Source: Codonopsis lanceolata
Lineage: Eukaryota > Streptophyta > Magnoliopsida > Asterales > Campanulaceae
Direction of reading: 5' to 3'
Assembly: GCA_013146195.2 (NCBI GenBank)
Contig: CM028382.1
Location: forward strand, 9,308,767 to 9,372,766
DNA: 64,000 nt
Below are positions 57,301 to 64,000 of the stretch, piece by piece (positions within the stretch are counted from its first letter, which is position 1; each line of letters begins with the position of its first letter). The notes below the pieces were generated by a model that did no database searches, was not told the DNA's origin, and saw only the letters and a list, made by a program, of their open reading frames with translations. The position numbers and the translations under genes are program-made.

Positions 57301-58319
57301 TAAATGGAGCGGATGACCACACCAATGTCAACGACATTTCTTGTGAAGAATATGAATTGGTGTGGTTTGACATGTTGCTATATTGATGGATGACGTATTG
57401 TGCTATAACAGATGATCACTAAGTAACACTAGTTTGACCCCAAAGAATGGGAGAGATGACAAGGACACTCAGGCAAAGACCTTGAGGTCCTTGGTTCCAG
57501 GTTTGACAAATTGCTTTAGTGATGGATGGCACATTGTGCAATGTGCTGTACATGTTATTTTTGAATGCTTTGTCCTTATTGGCCAAGGGAATGGGGTTAA
57601 TGCTAAGTGGTACTGTGGTAGTAGCTCCAGAATCAGGGCAGTGTGTAAAGAATGGTACTTTATCGGGACTAGGAGAACGTGAAAAAATCCCCATGTATAT
57701 GGGGTCGTTCACATACCGGTCTATACTCTTAGAGTTGGAAAGTTTTTGTAAAAAACCAAGGCATTATTTTCCACACGTTATGTTGGACTACTAAGTTACA
57801 AAACTCTCCTAAAAATATTGTTCCCAAAATGAGGATGGTTTAGGATGGTAGAATCAATGATTGGTAAAACTAGAAAAGGTAAAATTTGAAATGAACATAT
57901 TTGTAGGATGGTAAAAGTAGCTATAACAGGTGGTAAAACGGGATAAAATCTCTATGGTGATTTATGTGAAGGTGGTTTTGTTTAGAGAAGATTAAGAATT
58001 AGAAGAAGAAAGAAGATGAGAGAGGAGTAGCACACACAAATAACTTAAAGCTCAACTCAATAATCAACTCTAATATCTTTGAAGCACTGTAAATATGTTT
58101 AGAAATTAAGGATTAGCACACTTAAATAACTTAAAGCTCAACTTAATTCAATAATTAACTCAGAATATCTTTGAAGCACTACAACTATAGTTATAAGCTG
58201 AATATTGTTCTCCTATTAATTGGAGTAGGGAAAAATCTAAGTGAATACTACTATGATTAAAATACCAACTAGTTATGAAATAAGAAGAGATCCTTAATTA
58301 ATAAAGCAGCTAATAAATA
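57301..58319. other. Intergenic region with repeat fragments
   Basis: 57430-57510 carries the module cttgaggtccttggttcca also seen at 37650 and 38690. A direct repeat (cttaaagctcaact) occurs near 58045 and 58130. The frames at 57419-57794 overlap on both strands and resemble no protein. Confidence 0.35.
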
Positions 58320-58542
58320 CTCCTTCCATTTCTAAATAAGCGTCTTGTTTGACCCAACCACACTCTTTAAGCAAAAGCAATTGTCTGTATTATGAATATT
58401 TGTGTAATGTGTAGTTTTCTTTAATGCCCTTGTATAAATGGTCGTAATTAAAGTAAGAAGAAAAAAGTAATGGTAAAGTTGTAAAAGTGTTTTCCTAAAA
58501 AAGAAAAGTTTAGAAACACAACAATTATTTTGGAACGGATAG
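58320..58542. mobile_element. Stowaway-type MITE
   Basis: Left tccttccatttctaaataag, right end ttttggaacggatag; TA on both sides (58318-58319 and 58543-58544). 223 bp. Confidence 0.7.

Positions 58543-58548
<6 letters not shown>

Positions 58549-58617
<69 letters not shown>
58549..58617. repeat. (TA)n microsatellite
   Basis: About 34 perfect TA units, directly after the Stowaway element. Confidence 0.95.
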
Positions 58618-58620
<3 letters not shown>

Positions 58621-59880
58621 GATGTATGTATGTATGGTATCATGGGTAGTAGCTATATCTTTTTGATGCTTATAGTTTGTACTTACACAATGATTCGGGT
58701 TTATGGTGTCTGGAATAGGTGAGAGTCTGTGTGTGAATAATGAAATTTCTCGTTGTTTCTTCTTTAGCTGATACACTTGGCCTTGCAATAATGCGTACAA
58801 TCTTTTTGATGTATAGACAAGATTGGCCTTTTCGTAAGTAGTTGTAGAATGCTGGAAGAAAGAATGATGGGTAGGTAACATGAGAAGGATAAATGAGGTT
58901 GAGAAGAACTGATGCCTAAACTGTAAAGGGTATTCCTTAGATCTTTGGTCTAGGATTGTTGAACAACTATTTGTTAATGGTGACACAAGGATGTGGCTTT
59001 CTTTTGTGGGAATTCCTTAGAAGATTTGACAATGATTAAAGTTTATGTGCTAAAAAGGTGGATAGTATGAGGTCTTGTCTACTTCACCGAATTGTTGGTA
59101 GCGACTATCTACGCTATTTCTCCTTTTTTTAGTTGGTGTTTCTCTTATGTCTTTCTCCTGTTCTTTAGGTTGCCCTCAGAATGCTTGTTTTAGTTTTCAT
59201 TTTTCTGCCAAGTTTGAGCATGAGGAAATTCAAGATTGTTCTTTTAAGATGGAGTCTAAATGGTTTCAATGATGTTGTCTCTCTAAAACTTTGAACTTGC
59301 TTATGAGTTATCGAGTATGTATTAGTACATTATTGTTGTCAAGATTACACGAATTACCTTGGGCGATAGAGAGCTTGTTCTGCTATTGCTAGGTGATGTT
59401 GTTGATCAAATGGTTCGTCAGGGTAGAGATTTGTTGAGCTTCGTCGACACACTTTTGATGGTTCCAAGGTTTGGTTAGGCGGAGTGTAGGATGTGAGGAC
59501 TGAGGAGTCTTTGTTTTGGGTTTCCTTTTTGGTTTTGGACATAAATCTTATGTAGGTGGGGCTTTTGGATTATTACAAAATAAATAAAAAATCTGGGAAG
59601 TATAGAAACGTTTAGTGGGGGTGTCTCCAATATCCTAGAAGGTGGTTTTACTTTGGTTAATGAGGATTGAGGAGTCTTTGTTTTGGGTTTCCTTTTGGTT
59701 TTGGATTTGTTTTGGTCTGGGAAGTGGCTTACTATGGTTAACACTTAACAGTGGTAACTGGTAAAAGACCTAGAATGTGCCTTTTCTTTTAAAATTACTC
59801 TACGTTTGTTCTAGAGTTCAATTCCGAGCGATTGAGTAGTTTGGATTGAGTAGTTTGGATTAAAACCAGAAAAGATTAAT
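58618..59880. other. Intergenic region with a two-copy direct repeat
   Basis: gaggagtctttgttttgggtttcc occurs at about 59502 and 59668, followed by similar downstream sequence, a local duplication about 166 bp apart. No gene supported. Confidence 0.4.
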
Positions 59881-60490
59881 TAGAGCTGTCAAGATGGGTT
59901 GGCTGGCGAGCCAACCTACAACTCTCTATAACCCGTCATTTGGCGGGGTGGGGCGAGCCAACCCACGAATATGGCGGGTCTGAAAATTGTCAATCAAATC
60001 CAACCCATCATGGGTTGTGGGTTAGGCAAGTCAACCCATCAATTTTTTCTCACAATTAATAAAATAAATAATAATAAATAACACAAAAAAAATTCACAAT
60101 TCATTACAAAATTATATTTTCTACAATTATATTTTAAATAGCGTTTTTTAACAACTTTCTCTAATATTAATCGTATAAACTGAGAAAAAAAATAGAAATA
60201 AAAAACCATTTAATCATTACTCTTTTTGTATATTCTTATAACTTTTTTCCCGTAAATATTGTGATTAATCAACCTTATTTTGACATCTGTTATTGCTGTA
60301 AGTGTCAATTTTTAACGTATTTAAAATCATTTCAAATATAAAAAGTAATCTCGCATTTTGTGTGAAAAATGATTTAAAGTCATAGTTTTAAACTTTTGAC
60401 TTGTGTAATTTGCATTTAGTATATGGCAGGCCAACCTGCCGTCAACGCGCCTGCCTCAACTCGTTTGACTCACCTTCTAGTGTGTTCATA
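59881..60490. mobile_element. hAT MITE fragment, same family as element A
   Basis: The left end TAGAGCTGTCAAGATGGGTT matches the termini of 30334-30677 and is followed by ggcgggtn/gagccaaccca-rich sequence. The right end is missing; sequence quality changes where the MULE-like element starts at 60495. Confidence 0.6.
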
Positions 60491-60494
60491 TTTA

Positions 60495-61015
60495 GGGAAA
60501 ATTCTAGACGATCCCTTTTTGAAAGTTTCTAATCCCAAAAATCTATAGTTTTTTTTTTTTTCAATCGCAAAAGATCACTTTTTGAAATATTGTTTCAAAA
60601 ATATATTGTTTTCTTTAATAGCTCCAGCAATACACTTTGGATTCGAAAATCACGATTGTTCGCAACGAGAAGAGGAAGAAGAAGGCTTACGACGGAGGAG
60701 ATGCAAAAAGCAAGTGGAGGACGTGGTCTGGTTATTTATGATTTTGTATAGCGGTTCAAAAATTAATGCACTAAAATTGATGAAACGCGGTTCAAAAATA
60801 AACTAACAATTACACTATTCAACCGCGGTGTAAAACTTAATGCACTAAAATTGATGAATCGCGGTTCAAAAATAGACTAATAATTACACTATTGAACCGC
60901 GGTGTAAAAATTAATACACTAAAATTGATGAATTGTGGTTCAAAAATAGAATATCAATTACACTATTGAACCGTGGTGCAAAAATTAATGCACTAAAATT
61001 GATGAATCACGGTAC
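60495..61015. mobile_element. MULE-like element, copy 4, with hairpin-forming tandem array
   Basis: Starts gggaaaattctagacgatcc, the same terminus and subterminal sequence as copies 1-3 (ttgaaatattgtttcaaaaa; gaagaaggcttacgacggag). 60750-61010 holds about 3.5 tandem units of roughly 73 bp, each containing cgcggttcaa and ttgaaccgcg in inverted arrangement. No right terminus is seen. Confidence 0.55.
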
Positions 61016-62572
61016 AAATAGTTTTAAAACATATCTAATCATTAATAAATTTTAAAAATTTTAATTCATTAAATCTAGCTGCTAACACTCATTCATTAAA
61101 TGTAATTAAATTCGTAAAGAGAATTGACTAACGTATAACTTATTTTTGTATTAACGTTTTTCAAAATCCGTTATAATTAAGAATTATAAATATAAGATTA
61201 TAAAAAAAATAATGACGAAATTGCATCTCTCTTTTCAAATACAATGATAATTTTGCTCAATGGCAAAATGTAATCATTGGTTAAAGTGCAATGGCAAAAT
61301 TAACTATTTTCCCAATTATAAAAATAATTTAGCACAATTAATATGCTTGCAACACAAGTCCAGGGTGAAGATGAAATATTATGGAAATTGTAAGCATATT
61401 ATTTGAAAGTGAACTTTTTAAAAGAAACATCTTAAATTAAAATAGTGGACTCTTTTGCTTGAAACGAAGGGAGTAGGTACAAGAGCAAGAGCAGGAATAA
61501 CGGAGGCTCAAACTCCAAATCTTCTGTAAATCAAGCTGTTAGGTGAATTAAAAAAAAATCAAATCCAAACTTTATTTGATTTGGATACAAAATAAAAAAC
61601 CAAATCAAACAACCATTTTTAAAATTTTTATCTTCTTTTTGACATTTTAGTAATTCAAAAAATGTTTTTATTTTTTCATTAAAAAAACGTAGACATTTTT
61701 ATCTATAAATAGAGACTTGATTTGTTTCATTTGGACATCAAACCGATTTTTAAGGATCATTTTATTGGTTTGTACCACTAGTGGAAGAGTTTTTTTTGTT
61801 TTGAATCAAATGAGTATCAAAATGATTATTTTATTAGTTTTTAATGAGTTGTATTTGATTTAGTGCTTGATTTGGGTTTATTGTTAACCATGCTCTAAGT
61901 GTGTAAGGAACTTAAAATCAGTTAAGGTTAATGAGAATTGTTGGGTAAGCTACTTTGAATGCTTATGATCGCGTCAGGCTCGGAGAAGCGACCGTGTCAG
62001 TTGAAACGGTCACATGCCGCGACATGATCTGGAGGAGTCCTAGTACTTGAAGCGGGTCGCGCGAGGTGGCCACGTCAGTTTGGGGTGGAGTTTCACAAGT
62101 TGAAGTGGTCACGTCATATGAAGTGAAGCAATCGTGTTGTATTGGATTAAGCGATCACGTTGATGCGACAAGTTAGTTTTTTATGTTTCTTTTTTAAAGT
62201 CGGTTTAAGGTTTAGTATCGTATCTTATATATCATTGTTACCATCAAACGTGTAAAATATTTGATCCAATAAAATTTTGATAGTTCGTTAGCCATAATCT
62301 TTTTCTTTCTCTCTCTTTTCTTCTTTGATTGATCATGTGCTATTATTCTGTTATTGGTTAATTGTTTTCGCTGTGCATAACAAAAGTCGTAGATTTGTGA
62401 CTTCTCTTTTCCACTTCATTTACACACTCTTTTTTAGCATTTTTAGTAAAACAAATAATATTACGAGATTGAGTTTGTAGTATTACCGCCAGTTTTAGTA
62501 TTAATATCATTTGATCAAATTTACTTAAATATCTCTATACGATTAGATCAAATTTGTACTTTTCTTATTAAT
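61016..62572. other. Intergenic region with MITE fragments
   Basis: 61425-61474 is the right half of a Stowaway-type MITE (ending acgaagggag, then TA), like 37950-37984. 61484-61897 is bounded by agagcaagagcagg and the complement of ccatgctcta, a possible MITE. 61975-62165 has several loosely repeated ggtcacgtca-type blocks. No gene. Confidence 0.35.
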
Positions 62573-62583
62573 CTTTTTCTGCC

Positions 62584-62819
62584 TTTTTTTTTACCAGGTT
62601 GAATCCTGGGGTAGTAGTTCCGGTCCCTTATTGCTACTATCAGGAAAATCGCGGGATGTGCCCGAATGATACAGGGTTTGAGAACATGTCAACTAATAAC
62701 ACATACAAGGTCCAACCTCAGAAGAAAGCAAATTGCTTCTACCAAATATCGAACCCACGCTGCATGCCTCTAGAATCTTATGTCCCCCTCATTTTACCAC
62801 TCGGCTATGTCCAGGGGGA
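62584..62819 (-). mobile_element. tRNA-derived SINE with 11-bp target duplication
   Basis: On the minus strand the element begins gtccccctgg and has an A box TAGCCGAGTGG (62807-62797) and a B box GGTTCGATATT (62755-62745), spaced as in a tRNA-type pol III promoter. It ends ccaggt-like sequence plus a 9-A tail (62592-62584). It is flanked by ctttttctgcc (62573-62583) and ctttttccgcc (62820-62830), an 11-bp duplication with one difference. 236 bp. The open frame at 62599-62928 is a by-product of this element. Confidence 0.85.
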
Positions 62820-62830
62820 CTTTTTCCGCC

Positions 62831-64000
62831 CTCTACTCACCAAGGATTCAATTAGCTTCAAATATATGTATAGAATGTGGGTAATTCAAAATTTCAATTT
62901 ATATGACAATATGTTACAAATTAAATGAAAATTCCTTAATTATCTTAATAAGAGAAATCTAAACCAAAGTAGGAAATCCACACACACACACACACACACA
63001 CACAATTTTTAAAAAAAGATATAGCTGTGTTAAATTATTATGTTTATAGCTATTTAATAAGTTAATTTCCATATTCCCATAGGTTCCTATTTGAATCTAT
63101 CCATTGGTAATTTAAACTTTCCTACTTACAAATTTGTCTAAAATATAACATACAAAATTGTAGACATTTTACTACAGTCTTTTATTTTGGGCAATGCTAG
63201 AGCTATTTTCATTTTATACTAAAATATGAGTATTTTATAACGTGGTACACTTTCATTGGTTGGACATTTTGTTGGTCTCATCACTCAAACCAATGAGAGT
63301 ATGTTACGTCATAAAATATACATATTTTTGTGTAAAATGAAAATGATCCAAGCATTATCACTTTTATTATTAGGAATAACAAAAATCAATCAAAGCGATA
63401 GAAGAGAAAGAATCGTAGGAGTTCAACTCATAATTAAAAGAGTAGTAATAGGGATACAAATTATTATTATTTTTGTCTAAATTTCTAATCCCACATTTAG
63501 ATAAAGATGGAAAATTTGAGCAAAAAGTTTGAATCTCTATTATTTTCTTATGTTAATGCAAAGCCGAGGCAACTTTCCTTTGCAACAACAATCTCTCACC
63601 CTTCCAAAATAGTCAAGAATCACAATTATAACTCAAGTGCGTATTCCACAAAAGAAATTAGGCAATATTTAATACAACACCTATAAAATACTTAATGAAA
63701 TAATTGCATAAAAAATTCCGACCTATTTTAGGTATTGTAAAATTAAACCCTGATAATTGTTTATAGGCATACTGAACCCCAGCCTATTATTTTCAGTTTA
63801 ATTAAAATCCTTCGTTTATTTCACACGTTAACTTGTAACGGGAGGCTGAGTAGGATGCCAACGTGGCATCCTACGTGGATTTGACGGCAACAAATGAGTC
63901 TCAACTATTCTTAAAGTGCAGTTCCCGCCAAATTTAATCCTAGACTAAACCTTGTACAATTTTTCAGATTGCATAATGGACCCTGATTGCTACAGGATAA
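62831..64000. other. AT-rich end of the window, no genes
   Basis: Contains a CA microsatellite (62979-63004). The last 250 bp include gccaacgtggcatcctacgtgg, a short imperfect repeat. No coding region supported. Confidence 0.45.

Noticed and set aside
57419..57794. Open frames on both strands of about 80-97 codons
   Set aside because: They overlap a repeat module also found at 37.6 and 38.7 kb and show no domain.
58332..58986. Minus-strand frames with long Ile-Tyr runs
   Set aside because: They are translated (TA)n repeat and MITE sequence, not genes.
62599..62928. Open frame of 109 codons on the plus strand
   Set aside because: It lies antisense across a SINE with clear A/B boxes, tail and target duplication. 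The frame is a by-product.

Overview
The window is nuclear DNA of a flowering plant, most likely a eudicot. It is AT-rich and its genes have GT-AG introns. The recognisable proteins are plant types: mTERF, GH35 beta-galactosidase, A20/AN1 stress-associated protein, GPI-anchored AG-peptide and mitochondrial CcmE. The rest is dominated by plant repeats: Ty3/gypsy and copia LTR sequences, hAT, PIF/Harbinger, MULE-like and Stowaway elements, a LINE, a SINE and an endogenous pararetrovirus. The species cannot be named from the sequence.

Layout. 1-450 repeats the DNA found downstream of the mTERF gene at 19993-21189, which implies a tandem mTERF duplication whose first gene lies just outside the window. 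450-15300 is a nest of Ty3/gypsy (Athila/Tat-type) pieces. It holds a PIF MITE with a TTA target duplication, a 5'-truncated LINE, two 3' LTR ends in inverted orientation, and a rearranged endogenous pararetrovirus (about 9473-14390) with its promoter array still visible. 16270-19700 holds three MULE-like elements, two of them inverted around a captured gene fragment. The mTERF gene follows. 21660-27500 is again repeats: Stowaway, a PIF derivative with a tandem array, a solo gypsy LTR, a HARBI1-like fragment, and a copia LTR with an unusual extra open frame.

27743-33569 (minus) is a 17-exon beta-galactosidase gene that is clearly dead. It has a lost splice acceptor, two in-frame stops, a frameshift, and two independent hAT insertions in one exon. 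36233-36754 (minus) is an apparently intact A20/AN1 gene with a probable spliced 5' leader reaching 40.7 kb. 42.1-43.3 kb holds a hAT transposase tail and a decayed gene for a possibly plastid-targeted protein. 43.3-52.2 kb is gene-free and rich in MITEs. 52559-52765 is an AG-peptide gene. 54256-55042 is mitochondrial CcmE with one frame break in its presequence. 55-64 kb is mostly intergenic and contains an hAT end, a MULE-like array and a well-preserved SINE with an 11-bp target duplication.

The surviving genes are unrelated single-copy functions and form no operon-like system. I saw no CRISPR array, rRNA or convincing functional tRNA gene, and no clear new biological system. The most unusual parts are the permuted and inverted pararetrovirus with its TGACG repeat promoter, the palindromic pair of LTR 3' ends, the MULE-like elements with hairpin-forming arrays around a gene fragment, and the double hAT hit in one beta-galactosidase exon.
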